A DNA stretch of 10,239 bases from Saccharofermentans sp. (GCA_024692105.1 JAILMZ010000078.1:1-10239), one strand, 5' to 3'. Positions 1-7,392 are shown, counted from the first letter of the stretch. Notes: generated by a model not told the origin, from the sequence alone. Program-made: numbers and translations.

Positions 1-992
1 TCCTCAGATCCAAGTGCTTTATGTTCATTACCGTCATTGAGTCCCAAAAGCCGTTCTCAAGGATCTCCACAGCCGATCTGGCTACATCCTGATAGTCGGC
101 TACTATTGAATCCTTTATCTGTTCAGCTGCAGAGAGACTTGTAGCATTGAACATGTTTGTCAGTTCAACTCTCAATCCCTCTTTGTATTTAATCGGAGTG
201 ACATCCAATATGTTGCGTTCAAGATGAACCTGGCATCTTTGCCAGGCTGCCTGAGGGAACGTATCCGCTATGGCCTTCCTTATCGATTTGTGGGCATCTG
301 ATATAACCATCTTTACGCCATTTAAGCCTCTGCGCTTTAATTTGCTGAAGAACGTTATCCAGGAATAGTTTTCTTCGGTGTCAAACACGTCAAAGCCGAT
401 AACTTCTCTATATCCGTCGCTCCTAAATCCCAAAGCAACAAGGAACGCCTTGCTCTTGATCTTGTGATCCTCTCTGACTTTGAAGTAAGTGGCATCGACC
501 ATAAGGAAAGGATACTGTGTCATTTCCAGGCTTCGGTCGTTAAAGGAATGTATCTCTGAATCCAATCGCTTACACAGTTCAGATACTGTAGACTTCGAGA
601 AACTCGTCCCGCACAATGTTTCAACCACTTTTTCAACCTTTCTTGTAGACACGCCGGCAATTACCATCTGAACCATGGTCGCTATCAGGCTTGCTTCGCT
701 TCTTTGGTAATTCTCAAACACCATCGTATGGAACGGCTCGTTTCTGTGTCTTGGCACCTGAAGCGTAAGTTTTCCTATTCTTGTATTGAGTTCGCGTTCT
801 CTTGTGCCGTTCCGGTAGTCCTGGCGTTCATCCGTCCTCTCATGTCGGGCTGCTCCCAACTGTTCTTCGGATTCAGCTTTCATTACTTCGTTAAGGATGC
901 GCTCGAGCAAAAACTTTATTGCCTCATCCCGATCACCCGTTAAAACTTGTAGAACTTCCTTCTCCGATAAGGTAAGATTGATTTGAGCCATT
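1..992 (-). CDS. IS256-family (mutator-type) transposase, C-terminus cut by window edge
   Basis: This is a DDE transposase that moves its own insertion sequence by cut-and-paste or copy-out. Reading the minus strand from ATG at 992 gives an uninterrupted frame of 330 codons that leaves the window at base 1, so it shows no stop here. It begins MAQINLTLSEKEVLQV. Family signatures seen: LMVDATYFKV with the first catalytic Asp at about residue 166; VISDAHKSIRKA with the second Asp at about 232; and the conserved Cys-x2-His block WQRCQVHLERN at about 250-260. The third acidic residue (the Glu of the family's N-x2-E-R block) should lie just beyond the window. IS256 transposases are usually about 390-420 residues, so roughly 60-90 residues are missing. 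The start is supported by AGGAGG eight bases upstream. Codons are more AT-rich than in the neighbouring genes, as expected for a mobile gene. No frameshift or internal stop is visible, so it may be active. Confidence 0.95.
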
Positions 993-999
993 TTTGAGC

Positions 1000-1007
1000 C
1001 TCCTGTT
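1000..1007 (-). promoter_or_regulatory. Ribosome binding site of the IS256-family transposase
   Basis: On the minus strand the transposase ATG is preceded by CAGGAGGCTCAAAA, a near-perfect Shine-Dalgarno with about eight bases of spacing. It fixes the start at 992. Confidence 0.8.
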
Positions 1008-1032
1008 TATTTATTTGTTGTGGTTAACAAAC

Positions 1033-1038
1033 ATTATA
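1033..1038 (-). promoter_or_regulatory. Probable -10 box (TATAAT) of the transposase promoter
   Basis: The minus strand reads CCCTGTATAATGTTTG, giving a consensus TATAAT about 40 bases upstream of the transposase start. No good -35 hexamer stands 16-18 bases upstream, so a weak promoter is inferred, which would be usual for an insertion sequence. Confidence 0.4.
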
Positions 1039-1106
1039 CAGGGTCAGAAATGACTCATTTTTCTTTGTTTTGAATTTACACCATTATATGGGCACAACTA
1101 TGTACG

Positions 1107-1265
1107 AGCGGATAATGAGCATTTAAAAGCCCAAAAGCCAAATATCCGCTACAGATATCCGCTATGTAGCGGTTGTGCAAGCGGATATTAAGCGTTAGTA
1201 AGCCCAATAATCAAAAAACCGCTACTGATTTCAATCAAGTAGCGGATTTATTAGCGGATAATCAG
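1107..1265. repeat. Degenerate 73-bp tandem repeat (two full units plus the start of a third)
   Basis: Unit 1 is 1107-1179 and unit 2 is 1180-1252, aligned without gaps. The first 48 positions match at 36 sites by hand count; over 81 aligned bases about 59 match. A third unit start (AGCGGATAAT) begins at 1253 and fades after about 13 bases. Each unit opens with AGCGGATA, has AAGCCCAA in the middle, and holds CCGCTAC, 13 bases, GTAGCGG at the same offset (1146-1172 in unit 1, 1219-1245 in unit 2). Conserved arms with diverged loops suggest the hairpins are what is kept. No coding function is seen. The unit-2 hairpin works as a terminator for the genes on its right; the unit-1 hairpin has lost the U tract. 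Confidence 0.75.
1213..1245 (-). terminator. Intrinsic terminator of the uvrA-clpE-TM2 operon
   Basis: On the minus strand a 7-bp perfect GC-rich stem CCGCTAC/GTAGCGG encloses a 13-base loop that can itself pair (TGATT/AATCA). It is followed at once by six T residues (1218-1213). It lies 47 bp after the stop of the TM2 gene and before the insertion sequence, so it should end transcription of the operon. Confidence 0.85.
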
Positions 1266-1288
1266 TTCAAGTCTAATGTTAGGCTGAA
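1266..1288 (-). other. Small imperfect hairpin just after the TM2 gene stop
   Basis: The minus strand can fold TTCAG-C-CTAA / TTAG-A-CT-TGAA with one mismatch and one bulge, starting four bases after the stop codon. It has no following T run, so it is not a terminator on its own. It may protect the 3' end of the message or be chance. Confidence 0.25.
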
Positions 1289-1292
1289 GTTA

Positions 1293-1631
1293 TCAGAACC
1301 ACTCCCTGCTGCCGTCGACGTAGATATCCTGGAACTCGTCGTCGCTCTTGCTCAGGTAGCGGATACCGTCAACGAAGGACAGGATGAACGGAACATAGAT
1401 CGTGAACGCGCCGATGAGCGTGAAGAAGAACGAGAAGATCAGGAACAGGCTCATGATGAACACGAGCAGGTAGATGATGCCTACTGAGGTATAGCCGAGA
1501 TAGAACTTGTGCAATCCCATCCAGCCGAAAAAGAATGCGAGCACAGCGGCAGTGACCCTTTCCTTCTTGGGCTTGGGCTTTACCGGTGCCGGCATATTGG
1601 CATTCGGATTGGTATTCTCGTTTTCAGCCAT
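1293..1631 (-). CDS. TM2-domain small membrane protein
   Basis: A 112-residue protein of unknown biochemical role with a TM2 domain. The N-terminus (1-24) is polar and rich in Asn, Pro and Lys, as in many bacterial TM2 proteins. The domain begins with KERVTAAVLAFFFGWMGLHKFYLG (residues about 23-46), the family's helix-turn with its conserved G-x2-G-x-H-x-F-Y-x-G pattern. A long hydrophobic stretch, about 50-87, can hold one or two further membrane passes and ends in FVDGIRYL, which replaces the usual W-x2-D-x3 ending. The C-terminal 20 residues are acidic. The start codon lies 11 bases after the clpE stop, with GAGGT overlapping that stop, so translation is probably coupled. It is the last gene of the operon and ends before a strong terminator. 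TM2 proteins often sit beside unrelated genes, so the neighbours give no firm function. Confidence 0.85.
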   Translation of the reverse strand: MAENENTNPNANMPAPVKPKPKKERVTAAVLAFFFGWMGLHKFYLGYTSVGIIYLLVFIMSLFLIFSFFFTLIGAFTIYVPFILSFVDGIRYLSKSDDEFQDIYVDGSREWF

Positions 1632-1642
1632 TGCTGTCTACC

Positions 1643-4054
1643 TCACACCTTGATCTTAACGGTATCGAAAATAAACTTTCCGGACCTGTATCCTATCTTC
1701 AGTTCGCACACATCCTTAAGCTCGCCCTTGAGGAACATGTCCGCGAGGGTGTCTTCGATGTTGGATCTGATAGCCTTACGAAGCGGTCTTGCGCCGTATT
1801 TCTCATCATAGCCGACTTCTGCGAGCCTGTCGCCTGCGGCCTTGGACATCGTACCCTTGATGCCCTTGTCTGCAAGGGACTGGTAGACGTCTTTCATCAT
1901 GATGTCCGCGATCTTGCGGATCTCCTCGGGCTTTAATTCCTTGAAGATGATCGTCTCATCGACACGGTTCAGGAACTCGGGGCGGAATGTCTCCTTGAGA
2001 GCCGTCTGAACGTGCTGCTCGAGTGCTTCCTGCGTGCCGGAGAAGAAGCCGATGGTGGCTGCTTTCGAGGACGAACCTGCATTGGACGTCATGATGATGA
2101 TGCAGTTCTCGAAGTTTACGTGCAGTCCGTGGGAATCCGTGAGGACGCCGTCGTCGAGCATCTGCAGGAGCAGGTTGAACACATCCGGGTGCGCCTTCTC
2201 GACCTCGTCGAAAAGGATGACCGAATAAGGCTTTCTTCTTACCTGCTCGGTAAGCTGTCCTGCGTCGTCAAAACCTACGTATCCCGGAGGCGAGCCGATG
2301 AGCTTGCTTACGGAGTGCGGTTCCATGTACTCGGACATGTCGATCCTTATAAGAGCCTCTTCAGTGTCGAACATGACTTCGGCGAGGGCCTTAACGAGCT
2401 CGGTCTTACCTACGCCCGTAGGTCCTACGAAAATAAACGACGTAGGCTTGTGCTTCTTGGTGAAGCCTGCCCTTGTACGTCTGACGGCCTCAGCAACTGC
2501 ATGTACGGCCTGCTCCTGGCCGACGACTCTCTGGTGGAGCCTCTCTTCCAGGTGCAGGAGCTTGTCTGTCTCGCTCTCGGAGATGGACTTGAGCGGGATG
2601 CCCGTCCACATCTCTACTACCCTTGCGATGTCCTCGATCTGGATGGGATCCGGGGACACTTCGCTCTCGAGAGCATTGAGCTCTGCTTCAAGCCTGTCGA
2701 CCTTTGCCTTGAGCTCGGCTGCCTTCTCGTAGTCGGACTCGCGCTCTTCGGGTGAAGAGTTCTCCATGGAATCAAGCTGCTTCTGGTGCTCGTCCTGAGC
2801 CTCTGCGAGCGCCTTCCTGGTGTTCGCGAGCTTAACGAGCTTAACGTTCTTGAGGTTGGAAGCTGAACCTGCCTCGTCAATGAGGTCGATTGCCTTGTCC
2901 GGCAGGAACCTGTCCGTGATGTAGCGTTTCGAGGCCTTTACCGCGAACTCGAGTACCTCATCGGAATACGTGACGTTGTGGTGCTTCTCGTAGTAGTCCT
3001 TGATGCCCTTCAAGATCTCGATGGAGTCTTCGATGGAAGGCTCGTCGAGCATTACCTTCTGGAAACGTCTCTCGAGGGCGGAATCTTTCTCGATCTTCTT
3101 GTACTCGGCGGTGGTCGTCGAACCCAAGATGCGCAGTTCGCCCCTTGCGAGCGCGGGCTTTAAGATATTAGCGGCATTGGTCGAACCCTCGGCGTCGCCG
3201 GCACCCACTATAGTGTGGAGCTCGTCGATTACGAGGATGATGTTCTCTGCCTTGATGGCTTCGTTGATGACGCCCTTGATGCGGCTTTCGAACTGGCCTC
3301 TGAACTGCGTGCCTGCGACCATCGCGGGAAGGTCAAGCTGCCATACCTGCATGTTCAGAAGTTTCTCGGGGACCGTGCCTTCGACGATCTTGACCGCGAG
3401 ACCCTGTGCGACTGCCGTCTTACCTACGCCGGGCGCGCCGATCAGAACGGGGTTGTTCTTGGTCCTTCTGTTGAGGATCTGGATGCAGCGCTCGATCTCG
3501 GTGTCTCTGCCTATTATGCGGTCGATCTTGCCCTCTGCGGCTCTTGCCGTGAGGTTGGTGCCGAACTCGTTCAGGTACTTCATGCGTGAGCGGTTCTTGA
3601 GCTTCTCGCCCTTCTTCTCGTCGCCCTTGCCTGCCTGCGAACCGGGACGTCTGCCGAACATGCCTTCGAGGAAACCTTTCTTCTTCTCTTCGTCGGGGTC
3701 GTCCTTGCCGTCATCCGCATCTGCGACGTTGATGGGGGTAGAGTCCTCGTCGAACTCGTATCCGTCCTCGTCGTCCTCGAAATCATTACCGAACTCGCCG
3801 GAAGCAAGCGACCTCAGGAACTCTGACGGATCGGCGTTAACGTCGTTGTTGCCGATCATGTCCTCGATCCTGTCGCTCATCTCGTCTATGTTGTCGCCGT
3901 TGATGCCGGTAGCCTTGAACATGTCCGCTACGCCGGCTATGCCCGATTCATACGCACACTTGAGGCAGAAACCTTCGTCTATCCTCTTTCCGGCCTCGAA
4001 ACGGCTCGTGAATATGATCGCATGTCTTGTCTTACATATACTGCAAAGTGCCAT
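1643..4054 (-). CDS. clpE: ClpE-like AAA+ unfoldase with N-terminal zinc finger
   Basis: A Hsp100/Clp ATPase of 803 residues that unfolds proteins and feeds them to ClpP. The N-terminus holds C4-x2-C7 and C30-x2-C33, a four-Cys zinc finger as in ClpE, and no Clp_N repeat domain. Residues about 85-125 are a highly acidic linker, then a basic stretch to 160. The first AAA+ module has Walker A GAPGVGKT (206-213), Walker B ILVIDE (273-278) and an ALERRF arginine finger (about 327-331). The middle region, about 400-465, is a short coiled coil with a UVR-like motif DYEKAAELKAKVDRLEAEL. The second module has Walker A GPTGVGKT (544-551), Walker B VILFDE (612-617), sensor TSNAG (656-660) and LNRVDE. 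IGF at 668-670 is the expected ClpP-docking tripeptide. ATG at 4054 lies 3 bases after the uvrA stop, with AAGGA at the end of uvrA as ribosome site. It could equally be labelled ClpC; the zinc finger argues for ClpE. ctsR, mcsA and mcsB are not adjacent. Confidence 0.93.
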   Translation of the reverse strand: MALCSICKTRHAIIFTSRFEAGKRIDEGFCLKCAYESGIAGVADMFKATGINGDNIDEMSDRIEDMIGNNDVNADPSEFLRSLASGEFGNDFEDDEDGYEFDEDSTPINVADADDGKDDPDEEKKKGFLEGMFGRRPGSQAGKGDEKKGEKLKNRSRMKYLNEFGTNLTARAAEGKIDRIIGRDTEIERCIQILNRRTKNNPVLIGAPGVGKTAVAQGLAVKIVEGTVPEKLLNMQVWQLDLPAMVAGTQFRGQFESRIKGVINEAIKAENIILVIDELHTIVGAGDAEGSTNAANILKPALARGELRILGSTTTAEYKKIEKDSALERRFQKVMLDEPSIEDSIEILKGIKDYYEKHHNVTYSDEVLEFAVKASKRYITDRFLPDKAIDLIDEAGSASNLKNVKLVKLANTRKALAEAQDEHQKQLDSMENSSPEERESDYEKAAELKAKVDRLEAELNALESEVSPDPIQIEDIARVVEMWTGIPLKSISESETDKLLHLEERLHQRVVGQEQAVHAVAEAVRRTRAGFTKKHKPTSFIFVGPTGVGKTELVKALAEVMFDTEEALIRIDMSEYMEPHSVSKLIGSPPGYVGFDDAGQLTEQVRRKPYSVILFDEVEKAHPDVFNLLLQMLDDGVLTDSHGLHVNFENCIIIMTSNAGSSSKAATIGFFSGTQEALEQHVQTALKETFRPEFLNRVDETIIFKELKPEEIRKIADIMMKDVYQSLADKGIKGTMSKAAGDRLAEVGYDEKYGARPLRKAIRSNIEDTLADMFLKGELKDVCELKIGYRSGKFIFDTVKIKV

Positions 4055-4057
4055 TAA

Positions 4058-7057
4058 TTAATCTTCCTTTTCCTTAATCCTTCTTCTGACACGGGGTCCG
4101 GTCAGTATGTCGAGCTGTTCCTCTTCAAGTCTCGCCGTATCGATGAACGCAGCGAGGTCCTTGTATTGCCCGCTTTCCCTTGCCTTATCGAGCACCGGCT
4201 TCAGGAACTGACCCGTATAGGATTTCTTTATCTTACATATCTCTTCCGGAGTGCCTTTCGCGATGACCTCTCCCCCTTCGTCACCGCTCTCCGGACCCAT
4301 GTCTATTATGTAGTCTGCCGTCTTGATTACATCAAGATTGTGCTCTATTACTACGACAGTGTTCTTATTTTCAGACAGGCGTTCCAAAATGTCAACAAGC
4401 TTGTGGACGTCCGCGATGTGGAGGCCCGTCGTAGGCTCGTCTAAGACATATATGGTCTTTCCCGTCGATCTCTTGGACAGCTCGGCTGCCAGCTTGATCC
4501 TCTGCGCCTCACCGCCCGACAGCGTCGTCGAAGGCTGGCCGAGCTTGATGTAGCCCAGACCGACGTCCTGCAGTGTGCGCACCTTCTTGAAGATGGAAGG
4601 GTTGTTCCTGAAGAACTCGCACGCTTCGTCTACGGACATCTCGAGCACGTCCGAGATATTCTTGCCGTTGTACCTGACTTCTAATGTCTCTCTGTTGTAC
4701 CTCTTGCCATGGCACACGTCGCATGTGACGTAGATGTCCGGGAGGAAATGCATTTCGATCTTGTTGACGCCGTCGCCCGCGCAGGCCTCGCATCTGCCGC
4801 CCTTGGTGTTGAAACTGAACCTGCCGGCAGCGTATCCTCTCATCTTCGCATCAGGCGTGGCGGCGAAAAGCTTCCTTATGAGATCAAACAGACCGATATA
4901 CGTCGCAGGGTTACTCCTCGGCGTCCTTCCGATCGGGCTCTGGTCGATGCATATGATCTTGTCGAGGTTCGAATAACCCGTAATGCGGTCGCACTTTACC
5001 CTCGACTTGCGTGCGCCGTTGAGTTCGTGGGACAGATACGGCACAAGTGTCGAATTGATGAGCGACGACTTGCCCGAACCCGACACGCCCGTGATGACCG
5101 TGAACACGCCTATCGGGATCTCGACGTCGATGTTCTTTAAGTTATTGATGGACGCGTTGTGGATCGTCAGCATCTTCTGTTTGTCAATGGGGCGCCTGTT
5201 GATGGGCACAGGAATGAACTTCTTGCCCGACAGGTACTGGCCCGTGATGGACTCGGGAGTCTTGATGATGTCGTCAATGCTTCCCTGCGCCACGACCTCG
5301 CCTCCGAACGTGCCTGCGCCCGGACCGATGTCGATCAGGTGGTCAGCCGCCCTCATCGTCTCCTCGTCATGCTCGACGACTACGATCGAATTGCCGAGGT
5401 CCCTGAGTTTGAAGAGCGTCTTGATGAGCTTGTCGTTGTCCCTTTGGTGAAGTCCTATCGAAGGCTCGTCCAATACATACAGTACGCCCTGCAGGCCCGC
5501 GCCGATCTGCGTGGCAAGCCTGATGCGCTGTGCCTCGCCGCCCGAAAGCGTAGCCGATGATCTTGCAAGCGTAATATAGTCGAGACCGACGTCGTTTAAG
5601 AACTGGAGCCTTGCGGAGACCTCGCGCATGATGGGCTCTGCGATCTCCTTGTTCTTACCCTTGAACGTGAGTTTGCCGAAGAACGCGAGCAGTTCCTTTA
5701 CGGACATCGCGGTGATCTCACTTATATTCTTCTTATTAACCTTTACAGACAGGCTGTTGGGATTCAGCCTCGCGCCGCCGCAGACCGGGCATGTGTCGAT
5801 GCTCATGTATCTTTCGTACGATGCCTTCATCTCCTCGCTCATGGACTCGCGCCACCTGCGCTTAACGCTGGGCACGACGCCTTCCCATGAAGAGTAGTAA
5901 TCGCCTTCTCTGGGGTAGACCGAGTTCGTCGTGTCGATCTTCAGCTTCTCGCCGTCGTTGCCGTACATGATGATGTCCTGGATCTTCTGCGGGAGCTTGT
6001 AGTACGGGGTATCGAGCGAGAACTTATACCTCTCCGCGAGTGCCACGATGAAGGCTCTTCCCCAGCTCTTGGGGTCGTCGAAATTCCACCCTGCGGTCCT
6101 CACCGCACCCTCGTTGATGGAAAGCTTCGGGTTGGTAACGCAGAGCTCGGGGTCAACATTGATGAGCGTACCTATACCCGAGCAGTTCGGGCACGCGCCC
6201 TCAGGGCTGTTGAACGAGAAACTCCTCGTGGTTATCTCAGGTATCGAGATGCCGCAGTCGGGGCATGCCAAATTCTGCGAGAAGAACTCCTCGCCGGTCT
6301 CGTATGTCTTATCGCCGTTCTCGTCTTCCGTGGCTGTCTGTGTCTCGACCAAAAGAAGACCTCCCGCGAGTTTGAGCGCAGTCTCGCAGGAATCCGTAAG
6401 CCTGGTAATATTTGCTTCCTTCATGACGATCCTGTCCACCACGACTTCGATCTCATGCTTGTTGTTCTTGTTAAGCTTGATGTCCTCGTCGAGCTCGTAC
6501 ATGATGCCGTCGACCTTGACCCTGGCGAAACCCTGCTTCCTGAAGCTCTCGAAGAGCTTACTGAACTCACCCTTCTTTCCCCTTACCATGGGGGCATAGA
6601 TGATCATTCTCGTGCCCTCGGGGTATTCTTTGAGCTTATCGATGATCTGGTCTATCGTCTGTGTCTTGATGGGCTTGCCGCACTGCGGGCAGTAAGGCTG
6701 TCCGACTCTGGCATAGAGAAGTCTGAAGTAGTCATAGATCTCCGTGACGGTGCCGACTGTGGACCTGGGGTTTACGACTGTTGATTTCTGGTCAATGGAT
6801 ATCGCAGGAGAAAGACCTTCGATGTTGTCGACATCGGGCTTTTCGACCTGGCCCAGGAACATCCTCGCATAAGAAGACAGCGACTCGACATAACGTCTCT
6901 GGCCTTCCGCGTAGAGCGTGTCGAAAGCAAGCGAAGACTTGCCCGAGCCCGACAGGCCGGTCACGACGACCATCTCTCTTCTGGGTATATCGAGGTCTAT
7001 GTTCTTGAGGTTGTGCTCCCTCGCGCCTCTTATCTTAATGTACTTATTTTCTTCCAT
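4058..7057 (-). CDS. uvrA: Excinuclease ABC subunit A (UvrA)
   Basis: UvrA is the damage-recognition ATPase of nucleotide excision repair and loads UvrB on lesions. At 999 residues it is longer than the usual 940-955. First ABC module: Walker A GLSGSGKS (34-41), signature LSGGEAQ (504-510), Walker B YVLDEP (527-532), VVVEHD (559-564). Second module: Walker A GVSGSGKS (657-664), signature LSGGEAQ (846-852), Walker B YVLDEP (870-875), VVVIEHN. Cys-x2-Cys pairs at 123/126 and 423/426, 265/268 and 289/292, and 756/759 and 779/782 fit the three known zinc modules; the last pair set flanks the glycine-rich GAGRFSF-type region that reads [18 protein letters not shown]. All key residues are intact. 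The canonical end [10 protein letters not shown] is near 947-956, after which an additional 43 residues follow, charged and ending RRRIKEKED. First gene of its operon, with AAGGA eight bases before ATG and a good promoter upstream. No LexA box was recognised. Confidence 0.98.
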   Translation of the reverse strand: MEENKYIKIRGAREHNLKNIDLDIPRREMVVVTGLSGSGKSSLAFDTLYAEGQRRYVESLSSYARMFLGQVEKPDVDNIEGLSPAISIDQKSTVVNPRSTVGTVTEIYDYFRLLYARVGQPYCPQCGKPIKTQTIDQIIDKLKEYPEGTRMIIYAPMVRGKKGEFSKLFESFRKQGFARVKVDGIMYELDEDIKLNKNNKHEIEVVVDRIVMKEANITRLTDSCETALKLAGGLLLVETQTATEDENGDKTYETGEEFFSQNLACPDCGISIPEITTRSFSFNSPEGACPNCSGIGTLINVDPELCVTNPKLSINEGAVRTAGWNFDDPKSWGRAFIVALAERYKFSLDTPYYKLPQKIQDIIMYGNDGEKLKIDTTNSVYPREGDYYSSWEGVVPSVKRRWRESMSEEMKASYERYMSIDTCPVCGGARLNPNSLSVKVNKKNISEITAMSVKELLAFFGKLTFKGKNKEIAEPIMREVSARLQFLNDVGLDYITLARSSATLSGGEAQRIRLATQIGAGLQGVLYVLDEPSIGLHQRDNDKLIKTLFKLRDLGNSIVVVEHDEETMRAADHLIDIGPGAGTFGGEVVAQGSIDDIIKTPESITGQYLSGKKFIPVPINRRPIDKQKMLTIHNASINNLKNIDVEIPIGVFTVITGVSGSGKSSLINSTLVPYLSHELNGARKSRVKCDRITGYSNLDKIICIDQSPIGRTPRSNPATYIGLFDLIRKLFAATPDAKMRGYAAGRFSFNTKGGRCEACAGDGVNKIEMHFLPDIYVTCDVCHGKRYNRETLEVRYNGKNISDVLEMSVDEACEFFRNNPSIFKKVRTLQDVGLGYIKLGQPSTTLSGGEAQRIKLAAELSKRSTGKTIYVLDEPTTGLHIADVHKLVDILERLSENKNTVVVIEHNLDVIKTADYIIDMGPESGDEGGEVIAKGTPEEICKIKKSYTGQFLKPVLDKARESGQYKDLAAFIDTARLEEEQLDILTGPRVRRRIKEKED

Positions 7058-7083
7058 GTATCTATTCCTTATTCTGCTAAGTG

Positions 7084-7113
7084 ATTATAACACCGCGGGG
7101 GTGGGTTTGTCTG
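7084..7113 (-). promoter_or_regulatory. Probable promoter of the uvrA operon (extended -10)
   Basis: The minus strand has TGTTATAAT, that is an extended -10 (TGn) with consensus TATAAT at 7089-7084, about 27 bases before the uvrA ATG. A partial -35, CAGACA (4 of 6 matches to TTGACA), lies at 7113-7108 with an 18-base spacer. The spacer is unusually GC-rich (ACCCCCGCGGTG), which stands out in AT-rich intergenic DNA and could hold a regulator site. The extended -10 probably compensates for the weak -35. Confidence 0.65.
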
Positions 7114-7159
7114 TGAAATATGAGGCATACATGTCTTGTAGCGTGCCAATAATCTGCAG

Positions 7160-7218
7160 TGAGTAAAAAATGAGTAAAAAGTGAGTAATCCGTGTAAATT
7201 ACTCATTATTTACTCATT
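7160..7218. repeat. Phased array of five TGAGTAA heptamers forming a 21-bp inverted repeat
   Basis: TGAGTAA occurs at 7160-7166, 7171-7177 and 7182-7188 on the plus strand, and inverted (TTACTCA) at 7199-7205 and 7210-7216. The direct copies are exactly 11 bp apart, and so are the two inverted ones. The block 7169-7189 pairs with 7198-7218 at 19 of 21 positions with an 8-base loop. It sits between the tRNA-Glu terminator and the uvrA promoter, 47 bp upstream of the -35 box. Spacing close to one helical turn suggests a protein-binding array. On the minus strand the arm is followed by TTTT, so an AT-rich hairpin terminator is also possible. Confidence 0.75.
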
Positions 7219-7243
7219 CCCTGCGCAAGCAATTCTGCGAAAC

Positions 7244-7270
7244 AAAAAAGCTGCCCCGCCAGGAACAGCT
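7244..7270 (-). terminator. Intrinsic terminator after tRNA-Glu
   Basis: The minus strand reads AGCTGTTCC-TGGC-GGGGCAGCT, a 9-bp stem with two G-U pairs and a four-base loop, followed by a T run (TTTTTT at 7249-7244, the first T shared with the stem). It begins 8 bases after the tRNA CCA end, so it should end the tRNA transcript and insulate the uvrA operon. Confidence 0.88.
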
Positions 7271-7278
7271 CTTTATTC

Positions 7279-7353
7279 TGGTGACCCCAAGCGGATTCGA
7301 ACCGCTGATTGCGCCGTGAGAGGGCGCCGTCTTAACCACTTGACCATGGGGCC
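7279..7353 (-). tRNA. tRNA-Glu, anticodon CTC
   Basis: 75 bases with encoded CCA. Acceptor GGCCCCA pairs with TGGGGTC (one G-U), then discriminator A and CCA. The anticodon stem GCGCC/GGCGC encloses loop CTCTCAC, giving anticodon CTC, which reads GAG (Glu). The T arm is AGCGG-TTCGAAT-CCGCT, with TTCGA intact. The D-loop has the usual GTGGTTAAG. All arms pair, so the gene looks functional. It follows the citrate synthase-aconitase genes on the same strand and ends at a strong terminator. Confidence 0.97.
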
Positions 7354-7358
7354 GATTT

Positions 7359-7392
7359 GCTTTGCCCGAGTATATTACCATACGGGCAAAGC
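7359..7392. repeat. Perfect 10-bp inverted repeat between the aconitase gene and tRNA-Glu
   Basis: GCTTTGCCCG at 7359-7368 and CGGGCAAAGC at 7383-7392 are perfect inverted copies around a 14-base AT-rich loop. In neither direction does a T run follow, so it is not a classical intrinsic terminator. On the minus strand the loop contains TATACT (7374-7369), which could be a -10 box for the tRNA about 15 bases downstream, but no convincing -35 is at the right distance. It may be a processing hairpin of an aconitase-tRNA cotranscript, a 3' end stabiliser, or an operator. Confidence 0.65.

Larger units (their letters stand above)
1..1099 (-). mobile_element. IS256-family insertion sequence, partial (5' end of the element in the window)
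   Basis: The element carries the transposase and about 107 bp of sequence upstream of it. The outer end is inferred: at 1074-1099 the minus strand contains CCCATATAATGGTGTAAAT, which resembles the end of the IS256 terminal inverted repeat as I remember it (a TATAAT...GTGTAAA core). By that comparison the tip falls near 1099, a few bases before the tandem repeat that starts at 1107. The other end and the target duplication (8-9 bp in this family) are outside the window, so the boundary is good to only a few bases. Confidence 0.6.

Noticed and set aside
1107..1265. CRISPR-like array
   Set aside because: The repeat is 73 bp, degenerate, with only two full units and internal palindromes; there are no regular unique spacers and no cas genes.
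1173..1487. Acidic plus-strand frame of 104 codons
   Set aside because: It starts in the tandem repeat and runs antisense to the TM2 gene; the Glu/Asp/Arg richness is the antisense of a hydrophobic, Phe/Ile-rich protein.
2012..2755. Plus-strand frame of 247 codons opposite clpE
   Set aside because: A shadow of the second AAA+ module; no ribosome site and no recognisable domain.
1653..4054. Annotating the unfoldase as ClpB
   Set aside because: The middle domain is short, and an IGF ClpP-docking tripeptide is present at 668-670; ClpB has a long coiled-coil middle domain and lacks this tripeptide.
3000..4061. Long open frame (353 codons) on the plus strand opposite clpE
   Set aside because: It mirrors the clpE coding frame; composition is Ser/Leu/Pro-rich antisense product with no domain, and the minus-strand gene has full AAA+ motifs.
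7120..7140. Possible LexA/SOS box upstream of uvrA (around CATACATGTC)
   Set aside because: It lacks the GAAC-N4-GTTC pattern of Firmicutes LexA sites; only the central ATGT is suggestive.
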